The position numbers were made by a program, and so were the translations under genes. Positions 9,619-18,188 of a stretch of DNA of 64,000 nt are shown one piece after another. Numbering within the stretch: position 1 is the stretch's first letter; every line of letters starts with the position of its first letter. The notes beneath the pieces were generated by a model. It made no database searches. It worked only from the letters and a program-made list of their open reading frames with translations, and was not told the DNA's origin. Source of the DNA: Hymenobacter latericoloratus (GTDB lineage: Bacteria; Bacteroidota; Bacteroidia; Cytophagales; Hymenobacteraceae); NCBI RefSeq assembly GCF_014199535.1, contig NZ_JACHNV010000002.1:682001-746000 (forward strand). The letters run 5' to 3'.

Positions 9619-9800
9619 CAAAAAACCAAGCTTTTTAGCAGTAAAGCCATCTAGCCTACTCCTTGCCGACCGGCAACGTTTGCGTAGAAAAACTTGCCTG
9701 GTGCCGCCGAAAACGGCCTGTTCTGGTGCCAGTCCGAATACCTTTACCTATCCCGCCACCCACTTTTCTGCGGGTACCGCCCACTTCATTCGAGTTGACT

Positions 9801-11237
9801 ATGAAGCCATTTCTCAACGACGATTTTCTGCTGCAAACGGCCACGGCCAGCACGCTCTACCACGAGTATGCCAAGCAGATGCCCATCATCGACTACCACA
9901 ACCACCTGCTGCCCGACCAGATTTCGGAGGACAAGCAGTTCGATACCATTACCCAGGTGTGGCTTTACGGCGACCATTATAAGTGGCGCGCCATGCGGGC
10001 CAACGGCATCCCGGAGCGCTACATCACCGGCGACGCTTCCGACTGGGAGAAGTTTGAGAAATGGGCCGAAACGGTGCCTCAGACCGTGCGCAACCCGCTC
10101 TACCACTGGACCCACCTGGAGCTGCAGCGCTACTTCGGCATTACGGAGCTGCTGAATAAAGACAGCGCCCGCCGCATCTTCGACCAGTGCAACAAGAAGC
10201 TGCAGACGCCCGAGTATTCGGTGCGCAACCTGCTGCGCCGCATGAACGTGGAAACCCTCTGCACCACCGACGACCCGGCCGACTCCCTGGAGCACCACCG
10301 CGCCATTCGGGAAAGCGGCTTCGAGGTGCAGGTGCTACCTACTTTCCGCCCCGACAAGGCCATGGCCCCGGAAGACGCGGCCGCCTACAATGCCTACCTC
10401 GACAAGCTGGGCCAATCGGCGGCCGTGGACATTAAGACCTACCGTGACCTGGAAACGGCCTTGCGTCTGCGCCACGATTACTTCGCCGCCCTGGGCTGCC
10501 GCTTGTCGGACCACGGCCTGGAGCAGATCTACGCCGCTGACTACACCGACGCCGAAATCAGCGCCATCTTCGCTAAGGTGCGGGGAGGGGAGACGCTAGG
10601 GGAGCAGGAAATCCTGAAATTCAAGTCGGCCATGCTGGTGCTGCTGGCCGAAATGGACTGGGAGAAAGGCTGGACCCAGCAGTTCCACCTGGGTGCCTTG
10701 CGCAACAACAACTCCCGCATGCTGCGTGAGCTAGGTCCTGACACCGGCTGGGACTCCATCGGCGACTTCTCGCAGGGCCGTGCCCTTTCCAGCTTCCTTA
10801 ACCGCCTCGACTCTCAGGACAAGCTGGCCAAAACCATCATCTACAACCTGAACCCCGCCGACAACGAGCTGATTGCTACCATGATTGGCAACTTCAACGA
10901 TGGCTCGGTGGCCGGTAAAGTGCAGTTCGGCTCGGGCTGGTGGTTCCTGGACCAAAAGGACGGCATGGAAAAGCAAATCAATGCCCTGAGCAACATGGGC
11001 CTGCTGAGCCGCTTCGTGGGTATGCTCACCGATTCACGCTCCTTCCTTTCCTACCCACGCCACGAGTACTTCCGTCGTGTGCTCTGCAACCTCTTCGGCA
11101 ACGATGTAGAAAACGGCGAGCTACCGGCGGATATGGACCTGCTAGGCGGCATTGTTCAGAACATCTGCTACGGCAATGCCAAGGAGTATTTCGGCTTTGC
11201 CTCAGTAGCCCAGCCGATTGAAACGGCAGTAGTCTAA
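9801..11237 (+). CDS. uxaC: Glucuronate/galacturonate isomerase
   Basis: This 478-residue amidohydrolase-fold isomerase converts D-galacturonate to D-tagaturonate (and D-glucuronate to fructuronate), the first pathway step. The start at 9801 (MKPFLNDDF) gives the normal family length; an in-frame ATG farther upstream would add 46 residues of repeat-derived sequence. The metal-binding HNH motif (residues 33-35, in IIDYHNHLLP) and conserved segments such as TDDPADSLEHH and QFHLGALRNNNSRM are intact. It is cytoplasmic. Confidence 0.95.
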   Translation: MKPFLNDDFLLQTATASTLYHEYAKQMPIIDYHNHLLPDQISEDKQFDTITQVWLYGDHYKWRAMRANGIPERYITGDASDWEKFEKWAETVPQTVRNPLYHWTHLELQRYFGITELLNKDSARRIFDQCNKKLQTPEYSVRNLLRRMNVETLCTTDDPADSLEHHRAIRESGFEVQVLPTFRPDKAMAPEDAAAYNAYLDKLGQSAAVDIKTYRDLETALRLRHDYFAALGCRLSDHGLEQIYAADYTDAEISAIFAKVRGGETLGEQEILKFKSAMLVLLAEMDWEKGWTQQFHLGALRNNNSRMLRELGPDTGWDSIGDFSQGRALSSFLNRLDSQDKLAKTIIYNLNPADNELIATMIGNFNDGSVAGKVQFGSGWWFLDQKDGMEKQINALSNMGLLSRFVGMLTDSRSFLSYPRHEYFRRVLCNLFGNDVENGELPADMDLLGGIVQNICYGNAKEYFGFASVAQPIETAVV

Positions 11238-11260
11238 CGCTATAAGCTAGAGCTAGAAAA

Positions 11261-11397
11261 CTAGCTTCCCTCCTCAGATGAGGAGGGGTTGGGGGTGGTT
11301 GACTTGTAGTTGAACATCCCTTTTAGAAGTTAGCTCTAGCATCGTTCCTACCCCATCAACCACCCCCAACCCCTCCTCATCTGAGGAGGGGAGCTAG
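11261..11397. repeat. G-rich inverted repeat, 42-base arms
   Basis: Arms at 11261-11302 and 11356-11397 pair over 42 bases with one mismatch, separated by 53 bases. Each arm holds its own small palindrome (CCTCAGATGAGG) followed by a G-run tract (GGGGTTGGGGGTGGTTGA). It fills the gap between uxaC and kdgK. The sequence is unlike the GTCAT family but related in style to the C- and G-rich core seen inside the repeat at 57905-58069. It could act as a transcript hairpin or, through its G-runs, a quadruplex; both are inferences. Confidence 0.92.
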
Positions 11398-11421
11398 TAT
11401 AGCTTCTCACTTCTCTTGTCC

Positions 11422-12432
11422 ATGAAGCAAGTTGTCACCTTTGGTGAAATCATGATGCGGTTGTCGCCGCCGTTGAATTACCGGTTGTCGCAGGCCAGCT
11501 CGCTGGAAATTACCTACGGCGGCGGCGATGCCAACGTGGCGGCGGCTCTGGCTTACCTAGGCGTGCCAGCGGCTCACGCGGGTTGCTTTCCCGATAACGC
11601 CGTAGGGCGGGCCGCGGCTCAGCAGTTTCAGCACCACGGCGTGGACATGAGCCATTGCGTGTTCCAGGGCCAGCGCCTGGGCCTGTACTTCCTGGAAGTA
11701 GGCGCTTCCTTGCGGGCCAGCCGCATTGTGTACGACCGGTACGATTCGGCTTTTGCCAACCTGCAACCGGAGTGGTTTGACTGGGACGAGATTTTCAGCA
11801 ACGCCCAGCTTTTCCACTGGACGGGCATCACGCCCGCCATATCGGCTTCGGCGGCCCAGGCTACGAAGGAGGCCATTGCGGCCGCCCGGCGGCTGGGCCT
11901 CACCGTGTCGGCCGACGTGAACTACCGCCGCAACCTGTGGAAGTACGGGCAGCGCGCCCAGGATGTAATGCCTGACCTGGTGGCCGGCTGCGACCTGGTA
12001 GTATGCACCGAAGGCGACGCCGAAGACCTGTTTGGCATTAAGGCCGAAGCTGGGGCTGAGAACAGCTTTGTGTCGATGAGCCAACAGCTGATCCGGCGCT
12101 TCCCCCAGATTCAGCAGGTAATTGCTACCCGCCGCGAAACTCAAAGCGCCTCCCACGAGCGGATCAAGGGCATTGCCTTCAGCGGAGGGCAGTACCACGA
12201 AACCGAGTTCTTCGACATCAACCCGGTAGTCGACCGCATTGGCGGGGGCGACTCCTTCATTTCAGGCTTCATCTACGGGCAGCTTACGTACCCCACCCTG
12301 CAGGAAGCTCTAACGTTTGCCACGGCCGCGTCTGCCCTTAAGCACACTATTCACGGCGACATCAACCTGGTGACGGCCGCTGAAGTGGAGCACATTGTGG
12401 CCGGCAATACGTCGGGCCGCCTGCTCCGGTAA
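11422..12432 (+). CDS. kdgK: 2-keto-3-deoxygluconate kinase
   Basis: This 336-residue PfkB-family sugar kinase phosphorylates 2-keto-3-deoxygluconate to KDPG. The PfkB signature with its catalytic aspartate is present near the end (DRIGGGDSF). The N-terminal FGEIMMRLSPP segment is characteristic of KdgK, and the YGGGDANVAAALAYLG segment forms the sugar site. A TTG six bases upstream is in frame, but the ATG at 11422 is the better start. It lies between two galacturonate pathway genes and 62 bases before kdgA. Confidence 0.94.
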   Translation: MKQVVTFGEIMMRLSPPLNYRLSQASSLEITYGGGDANVAAALAYLGVPAAHAGCFPDNAVGRAAAQQFQHHGVDMSHCVFQGQRLGLYFLEVGASLRASRIVYDRYDSAFANLQPEWFDWDEIFSNAQLFHWTGITPAISASAAQATKEAIAAARRLGLTVSADVNYRRNLWKYGQRAQDVMPDLVAGCDLVVCTEGDAEDLFGIKAEAGAENSFVSMSQQLIRRFPQIQQVIATRRETQSASHERIKGIAFSGGQYHETEFFDINPVVDRIGGGDSFISGFIYGQLTYPTLQEALTFATAASALKHTIHGDINLVTAAEVEHIVAGNTSGRLLR

Positions 12433-12494
12433 TTCCCTTGAATCTTTCCTACCCTTGGCTTCTGGCTGAGGGGTAGTGAACCAGCCTTCCTTCC

Positions 12495-13151
12495 ATGTCC
12501 CGATTCTCCTCTGCCACTGCCCTGGAAACCGTATTGCGCTACCCCATAGTGCCGGTGTTCTACCACGCCGACGCAGCGTATACCAAGCACATTCTGCAGG
12601 CCTGCTACGCTGGCGGGTTGCGCGTATTTGAGTTCACCAACCGTGGAGCCAACGCCTTTGATGTGTTCCAGGAGCTGGTGCCCTTCGTGCAGCAGAATTG
12701 CCCGGACATGCTACTCGGTATTGGCACGATTTACACCGCTGCCGATGCGGAGCGCTTCATTCAGGCCGGTGCCGATTTTGTGGTGCAGCCCTGCCTCACG
12801 GCGGAAGTAGCCGAGGTTTGCCGCCAGCACAACACGCCCTGGCTGCCCGGCACCATGACCATTTCGGAGGTGTACCAGGCTACCCAGCTCGGCGCGGCCA
12901 TCGTCAAAATCTTCCCCGGCAACGTGCTTGGGCCAGGCTTCATCAAAAGCCTGCGCGGACCCATGCCCACGGTGCCTTTGATGGTAACCGGAGGGGTAGA
13001 GCCTACCGAAGACAGCCTGCGCGAATGGTTTACGGCCGGCGTGAACGTAGTGGGCATGGGCTCCCAGCTCTTCAAAAACGCCGACGATACCGAGGCCCTG
13101 AGCCGGCAGATTGCCGGGCTGCTGACCGTTGTAGACTCCCTGAAAAAGTAA
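12495..13151 (+). CDS. kdgA: KDPG aldolase
   Basis: This 218-residue Eda-type aldolase splits 2-keto-3-deoxy-6-phosphogluconate into pyruvate and glyceraldehyde-3-phosphate. The Schiff-base lysine is Lys138 (AIVKIFPGN). The conserved GIGTI segment, LPGTMTISE and active-site Glu46 in FEFTNRG are present. It completes the galacturonate route. Its product glyceraldehyde-3-phosphate links to the fbp and aldehyde dehydrogenase genes a few kilobases downstream. Confidence 0.94.
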   Translation: MSRFSSATALETVLRYPIVPVFYHADAAYTKHILQACYAGGLRVFEFTNRGANAFDVFQELVPFVQQNCPDMLLGIGTIYTAADAERFIQAGADFVVQPCLTAEVAEVCRQHNTPWLPGTMTISEVYQATQLGAAIVKIFPGNVLGPGFIKSLRGPMPTVPLMVTGGVEPTEDSLREWFTAGVNVVGMGSQLFKNADDTEALSRQIAGLLTVVDSLKK

Positions 13152-13225
13152 GGCTCCCAGGCCTAGCTTTCGCCTTCCGTACTGCTGCCTTTCCCGAGTA
13201 TCTCCCACCGAATTCCCTGAACTCG

Positions 13226-14593
13226 ATGATACCATCCGCCACTCAAGCTCCGCCCGCCCCACCAGCTCCCGTGTCGGGCATGGGGAAATACCGCTGGACC
13301 ATTTGCGGTCTGGTGTTTTTCGCTACCACGGTCAACTACCTCGACCGGGCCGTAATTTCCCTGCTCAAGCCCTACCTCGAAACCGAGTTCAACTGGAATG
13401 CCGGTGACTACGCCAACATCGAAATAGCCTTTAAGCTGGCGTACTCCTTGGGCATGCTGGGGGTAGGCCGCGTGATTGACAAGCTGGGTACCAAAATCGG
13501 GTACGCGCTTTCCACGTTTCTGTGGAGCCTGGCCGCCATTGGACACGCCTTCGTGACTACTACGTTGGGATTCAGTGTAGCGCGAGCTTTCCTGGGCGTA
13601 ACGGAGGCCGGCAACTTCCCGGCTGCCATCAAGACTACCGCCGAGTGGTTTCCGCAGAAGGAGCGGGCCCTGGCCACGGGTATCTTCAACTCGGGCTCCA
13701 ATGTGGGAGCTATTATTGCCCCGCTCACGGTGCCCCTCATTGCCGAAACCATTGGCTGGAAGTGGGCTTTTATCATTACGGGGGCTATTGGCTTTATCTG
13801 GCTGGCATTGTGGTTCTGGCTCTATGAAGTGCCGGCCCGCCACGCCAAGCTTACGAAAGCCGAGTTCGACTACATCCACAGCGACGTAGATGACCTGGCG
13901 GCCGCCTCGATTGAGACGGAGCCGAAAGTATCGTGGTTTAAGCTGCTGACTTTCCGCCAAACCTGGGGCTTCGTGCTGGGTAAATTCCTAACCGACCCCG
14001 TGTGGTGGTTTTACCTGTTCTGGTTGCCCGACTTCCTGAGCAAGCAGTACGGCCTCAAAGGCACCGATATTGCCCTGCCCGTGGCCATGGTGTACATGCT
14101 CTCGAGTATTGGCAGCGTGGGCGGCGGCTGGATTCCGCTCAACTTCATCAAGCGCGGCATGCCGGCGTTCCGGGCCCGCAAAACTAGCATGCTGCTCATT
14201 GCCCTGTGCGTGTTCCCGATTGTGTTTGCCCAGCAGCTCGGGCAGATTAATATGTGGCTGGCCGTGTTGGTAATTGGTATTGCGGCGGCCGCCCACCAGG
14301 CCTGGAGCGCCAACATCTTCACTACCGTATCGGATATGTTCCCGAAGCGGGCGGTGGCTTCTGTGACGGGTATTGGCGGCATGGCTGGCGGCATGGGCGG
14401 CATCGTGCTGTCGGCGCTGGTGCAGAAGCGCATGTTCGTGTACTATGAAAGCATTGGGCAGCTGGACAAGGCCTATTTCATCATGTTCTGGATTTGCGGT
14501 GGGGCCTACCTGCTGGCTTGGGGACTGATGCATCTGCTGGCCCCCACCATGAAGCAGATCAACCTGGATACTACCTCCCCGGAGGCGCGCTAA
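13226..14593 (+). CDS. exuT: Hexuronate transporter, MFS (ExuT type)
   Basis: This 455-residue major facilitator of the anion:cation symporter group starts at the ATG at 13226 (MIPSATQAPP), since the longer open frame overlaps kdgA in another frame. About 12 membrane segments are seen. The first transmembrane segment ends in the family motif TTVNYLDRAVIS, and AWSANIFTTVSDMFPK is a conserved ExuT/YjjL-type segment. Placement at the end of a galacturonate operon supports import of hexuronates across the inner membrane. Confidence 0.92.
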   Translation: MIPSATQAPPAPPAPVSGMGKYRWTICGLVFFATTVNYLDRAVISLLKPYLETEFNWNAGDYANIEIAFKLAYSLGMLGVGRVIDKLGTKIGYALSTFLWSLAAIGHAFVTTTLGFSVARAFLGVTEAGNFPAAIKTTAEWFPQKERALATGIFNSGSNVGAIIAPLTVPLIAETIGWKWAFIITGAIGFIWLALWFWLYEVPARHAKLTKAEFDYIHSDVDDLAAASIETEPKVSWFKLLTFRQTWGFVLGKFLTDPVWWFYLFWLPDFLSKQYGLKGTDIALPVAMVYMLSSIGSVGGGWIPLNFIKRGMPAFRARKTSMLLIALCVFPIVFAQQLGQINMWLAVLVIGIAAAAHQAWSANIFTTVSDMFPKRAVASVTGIGGMAGGMGGIVLSALVQKRMFVYYESIGQLDKAYFIMFWICGGAYLLAWGLMHLLAPTMKQINLDTTSPEAR

Positions 14594-14612
14594 CCTTTTG
14601 TCTTTCTGAGTT

Positions 14613-15086
14613 ATGAAAAAACTGCAGTTGCTATTCATGCTACTGGGGCTGGCCTTGCCTACCCTCACATTTGCCCAAACCAAGAACGATCAGGCTGCTG
14701 CTAAGCTGGTAGAAACTCTGGAGCGGCAGCGCTTCGAGGCCCAGGTGAAGAAGGATTACACGGTGCTGGAAAAAGTCTTCGCCGAGGACCTGGTGTACAC
14801 CCATTCCAACGGCAAGCAAAACAACAAGCAGGAGTACATCCAGAGCATCCGCGACGGCAAAAGCCAGTACGAAAAGATTGATGTGGAGGCTCTGAACGTG
14901 CGCGCCTACAACGATGGTAAGGCCGCCGTGGTCAACGGCACCATCACCATCACCCTACCCCCCAAACCCGATGGAACCCCCAATCTGGCCCACCTCAAAT
15001 ACGTGGTGGTGCAGATCAAGGACCCCAAAAAGGGCTGGCAGGTAGTGCTGTGGCAAAGCCAGAAACAGCCCGAAGCCAAAAGCTAA
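14613..15086 (+). CDS. Secreted NTF2-like protein (DUF4440 type)
   Basis: This 157-residue protein has a cleavable signal peptide (MKKLQLLFMLLGLALPTLTFAQ). The mature part matches the small cone-shaped NTF2-like fold of DUF4440/SnoaL proteins (LEKVFAEDLVYTHSNGK, DGKAAVVNGTITI). Such proteins bind or process small molecules, but no reaction can be assigned. It begins 19 bases after the transporter and may be the last gene of the pectin unit. A role in periplasmic handling of sugar products is a guess. Confidence 0.82.
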   Translation: MKKLQLLFMLLGLALPTLTFAQTKNDQAAAKLVETLERQRFEAQVKKDYTVLEKVFAEDLVYTHSNGKQNNKQEYIQSIRDGKSQYEKIDVEALNVRAYNDGKAAVVNGTITITLPPKPDGTPNLAHLKYVVVQIKDPKKGWQVVLWQSQKQPEAKS

Positions 15087-15124
15087 GCCAGCATAGCCGG
15101 GCTCAGGCAAAAGCAGATAGCAGC

Positions 15125-15245
15125 GCGTCATGCTTCATCTGGCGTACGCGCGGCCGGAGCATCTCTACCGCTTCGTTGAGCAGGTAGCACATGTTAACCA
15201 GAGGTAGAGATACGTCGGCTGCGCCTCTGGCTTTGCTCAGCATGA
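15125..15245. repeat. Degenerate GTCAT-family inverted repeat
   Basis: The ends keep the family pattern: GCGTCATGCT at the left, GAGCATCTCTACCGCTTCGT inside, and GGTAGAGATA ... GCTCAGCATGAC at the right. The central part of each arm has drifted, so pairing is interrupted. It occupies most of the 311-base gap between the NTF2-like gene and fbp. It appears to be an old copy of the same subfamily as the perfect repeat at 9521-9618. Nothing else is recognised in this gap. Confidence 0.75.
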
Positions 15246-15397
15246 CAATACTTGTCCACGGTGCACTTACGTAAGCCTGTATTCTTGTAAGGCCTAGTCG
15301 TTTCCCCAACTCATTCAGCTTACCTCACCAGACTTCGCGACGGCTTCCTAGAAAAGCAGTGGCGCAGGCTGCGGGAGCTTTTGTACCCCTACCACGC

Positions 15398-16438
15398 ATG
15401 AATATTTCTACTGAAAACACTATTGCTCAGCCGGTTGGTACCACGCTGGAGCGCTACATCATGCGGAAACAGGCAGAGTTTCCTTTTGCCACCGGCGAGC
15501 TGAGCCAGCTGCTGCGCGACATTGCGCTGGCCGGCAAAATCGTGAACCGTGAAGTAAATCGGGCAGGCCTGACGAGCATCATTGGCAGCATGGGCCAGCA
15601 GAACGTGCAGGGCGAGGCCCAGCAGAAGCTCGATGTGGAAGCCAATATTCGCTTTATCCGGGCCCTCACAAATGGGGGCGAGGCCTGCGCGGTGCTCTCG
15701 GAAGAAGAAGATGACATCATTCACACCGGCAACTGCCAGGGCAAGTACGTGGTGGCCATTGACCCCCTGGACGGCTCCTCTAATATCGACGTTAATATCA
15801 GCATCGGCACCATTTTCAGCATCTACCGGCGCGTGACGCCGGTAGGGGAGTCGGCCACGCGCGCGGACTTTCTGCAGGGCGGGAGGCAGCAGGTAGCAGC
15901 CGGCTATATTCTGTATGGCTCCAGCACCATGCTGGTGTACACCACCGGCCACGGGGTAGCGGGCTTCACCTACGAAAACTCCCTGGGCGAATTCTTCCTT
16001 TCCCACCCCAGCATCACCATTCCTACCTCCGGCACAGTGTTCAGCTGCAACGAAGGCTATTGGTTCGATTACCCCCAGTACGTGCGCGACTACCTGATGC
16101 AGTGCAAGCGCGAAGGGCAGAGCGGGCGCTATGTGGGTTCCCTGGTAGCCGATTATCACCGCAACCTGCTCACGGGCGGCATTTATCTATATCCGCCCAC
16201 CGGCAAGAACCCCAATGGCAAGCTGCGGGTGCTGTATGAGGCCTTTCCGCTGGCTTTTCTGATTGAGCAGGCCGGCGGCCGCGCCGAGTCAGGCACTGGC
16301 CCTATTCTGGATATTGTGGCTACTGAGTTTCACCAGCGTACCCCGCTGTTCGTGGGGTCCCCGGCTTTGGTGGAAAGGTTGTTGACTGAAACCGAGGTAG
16401 CACCGAAAGAAGAAGCCATAGAACAAAATCACGCCTGA
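15398..16438 (+). CDS. fbp: Fructose-1,6-bisphosphatase class I
   Basis: This 346-residue enzyme hydrolyses fructose-1,6-bisphosphate to fructose-6-phosphate in gluconeogenesis. The metal and substrate segment IDPLDGSSNIDVN and the acidic EEED run are intact. The start at 15398 (MNISTENT) gives the usual length; an upstream in-frame start adds 13 unlikely residues. It follows the uronate pathway, which delivers triose phosphate, so growth on pectin would need this step to make hexose phosphates. Confidence 0.96.
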   Translation: MNISTENTIAQPVGTTLERYIMRKQAEFPFATGELSQLLRDIALAGKIVNREVNRAGLTSIIGSMGQQNVQGEAQQKLDVEANIRFIRALTNGGEACAVLSEEEDDIIHTGNCQGKYVVAIDPLDGSSNIDVNISIGTIFSIYRRVTPVGESATRADFLQGGRQQVAAGYILYGSSTMLVYTTGHGVAGFTYENSLGEFFLSHPSITIPTSGTVFSCNEGYWFDYPQYVRDYLMQCKREGQSGRYVGSLVADYHRNLLTGGIYLYPPTGKNPNGKLRVLYEAFPLAFLIEQAGGRAESGTGPILDIVATEFHQRTPLFVGSPALVERLLTETEVAPKEEAIEQNHA

Positions 16439-16562
16439 TCTGCTTACTTAGCCCGGTCGGCGGCAAATGGCTGCCACCGTGTACCTTGTCGGCCGTGGGC
16501 CGTGCTTTTCCAGTGAGCGACGCCGGCTTGTCGTATGTCGCCATTCTACTCTTTCCCCAACC

Positions 16563-18104
16563 ATGCCTAAAATCGTTTCCCCTCAGGTAGAGTTTGGCTA
16601 CCTGCTCAACCAAACCAAAAGTGTAACCCCCGAAATCTTCGCGCCCGATGGCGTCGGCTTTCTGAACCTATTGGAAGGACGCTGGCAGGAGCCCGGTAAG
16701 CCCCGCCCGTTTGTGTCGCCCGTGGATGGCTCCGAAATCGGCTCCCTACCCATGCTCGACCACGCCACCGCCCTACGTGCCGTGGTAGCGGCCAAGCAGG
16801 AAGCCGCCGCCTGGGGCGCTACCGACCTGGATGAGCGCAAGCGCCGCGTGCAGGACTGCCTCGACCAGCTCCGGCCCCAGGTAGACCTCATCGGCAAGCT
16901 GCTGATCTGGGAAATCGGCAAAACCTTCAAGCTGGGCTTTACCGACATTGACCGCGCCATTGACGGGGTGCAGTGGTACGTAGATAATATTGAAGGCATG
17001 CTGGGCCAGCGCAAGCCTTTGGGGCTGGTAAGCAACATTGCCTCCTGGAACTACCCCATGTCGGTGCTGCTACACGCGGTGCTGGTGCAGGCGCTCTGCG
17101 GCAATTCGGTTATTGCCAAAACGCCTACCGATGGTGGTTTTATTTCTCTGAGTTTGGCCTTTGCCATTGCCCGCCGCTGCGGCCTGCCTGTCACGCTGGT
17201 GAGCGGCTCGGGCGGGGAGCTGAGCGACGTGCTGGTAAAGCACGAAGCCGTGGACTGCCTGAGCTTTGTGGGCGGGCGCTACAACGGCCGCAACATCGCC
17301 GACGCCCTCAGCCAGGAGCACAAGCGCTACATGCTGGAAATGGAAGGCGTGAACACCTACGGCATCTGGAACTACTCCGACTGGACCAGCCTCGCCGATC
17401 AGCTCAAGAAAGGCTACGACTACGGCAAGCAACGCTGCACGGCCTACGTGCGCTTCGTGGTGGAGCGCCGCCTGTTCCCGCAGTTCCTGGAAACCTACTG
17501 GAATACCATCAAAGACCTGAAAGTGGGTAACCCTACCCTGGTAGATACCGCCGATGATAAGCTGCCCGACCTGGCTTTCGGTCCCGTCATCAACGCCCGC
17601 CAGGCCGAGGACCTCGACCGTCTCTACGCCGACGCGCTGAAAACCGGCGCTACCCCTATCTACGAAGGCAAGCTTGACAACAGCCTGTTCCTGCCCGGCC
17701 AGGACCGCTCGGCTTACCGCGCCCCGCGGGCCCTGGTGAACCTGCCGCGCCAGAGCGAGCTGTACTTCAAGGAGCCCTTTGGCCCCATCGACAGCATTGT
17801 GCTGGTGGATAGGGTAGAAGAACTGGTAGGCGAGATGAACATTTCCAACGGGGCCCTGGTAGCCGCCGTGGCCTCCGACGACGAAAAGTGGGCCGCCCGC
17901 ACGGCCAAGGAAGTGCGCGCCTTCAAAGTAGGCCTGAATAAGCTCCGCTCCCGCGGCGACCGGGAAGAGGTATTCGGCGGGATGGGCGAGTCGTGGAAGG
18001 GCGCGTTTGTAGGCGGCGCCCTGCTGGTAGAAGCCGTGACGGAAGGCGACAAAGCCATTTTGGGCAACTTCCAGGACGCGCTGCTGCTGCCGGAGAAAAT
18101 CTAA
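16563..18104 (+). CDS. Aldehyde dehydrogenase, possibly NADP-dependent glyceraldehyde-3-phosphate dehydrogenase
   Basis: This is a 513-residue member of the aldehyde dehydrogenase superfamily. The catalytic cysteine is in GKQRCTAYVR, and the general-base glutamate region reads MLEMEGVNTYG where most families have E-L-G-G. NAD(P) binding is seen around SNIASWNYP and FVGGRYNGR. Its place after fbp and downstream of KDPG aldolase suggests a non-phosphorylating glyceraldehyde-3-phosphate dehydrogenase, but that is inference and other aldehydes are possible. The start chosen is the ATG at 16563; a longer frame upstream adds 32 residues without homologous features. Confidence 0.8.
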   Translation: MPKIVSPQVEFGYLLNQTKSVTPEIFAPDGVGFLNLLEGRWQEPGKPRPFVSPVDGSEIGSLPMLDHATALRAVVAAKQEAAAWGATDLDERKRRVQDCLDQLRPQVDLIGKLLIWEIGKTFKLGFTDIDRAIDGVQWYVDNIEGMLGQRKPLGLVSNIASWNYPMSVLLHAVLVQALCGNSVIAKTPTDGGFISLSLAFAIARRCGLPVTLVSGSGGELSDVLVKHEAVDCLSFVGGRYNGRNIADALSQEHKRYMLEMEGVNTYGIWNYSDWTSLADQLKKGYDYGKQRCTAYVRFVVERRLFPQFLETYWNTIKDLKVGNPTLVDTADDKLPDLAFGPVINARQAEDLDRLYADALKTGATPIYEGKLDNSLFLPGQDRSAYRAPRALVNLPRQSELYFKEPFGPIDSIVLVDRVEELVGEMNISNGALVAAVASDDEKWAARTAKEVRAFKVGLNKLRSRGDREEVFGGMGESWKGAFVGGALLVEAVTEGDKAILGNFQDALLLPEKI

Positions 18105-18109
18105 CTAGC

Positions 18110-18178
18110 CTGCCGTTACAGCGGCAGCTTTTCACGCTTGACAGGCCCTTTCTGCTCCGTAGGAAGGGCTTGTTTTTT
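18110..18178 (+). terminator. Two hairpins with T-runs after the aldehyde dehydrogenase gene
   Basis: The first stem, CTGCCG/CGGCAG (18110-18127), is followed by CTTTT. The second and stronger one pairs GGCCCTTTC with GGAAGGGCT around 18144-18170 and is followed by a run of six T at 18173-18178. They stand five bases after the stop and eleven before the next start, so they likely end the fbp-aldehyde dehydrogenase message. Confidence 0.75.
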
Positions 18179-18188
18179 CTGCTTTTCT

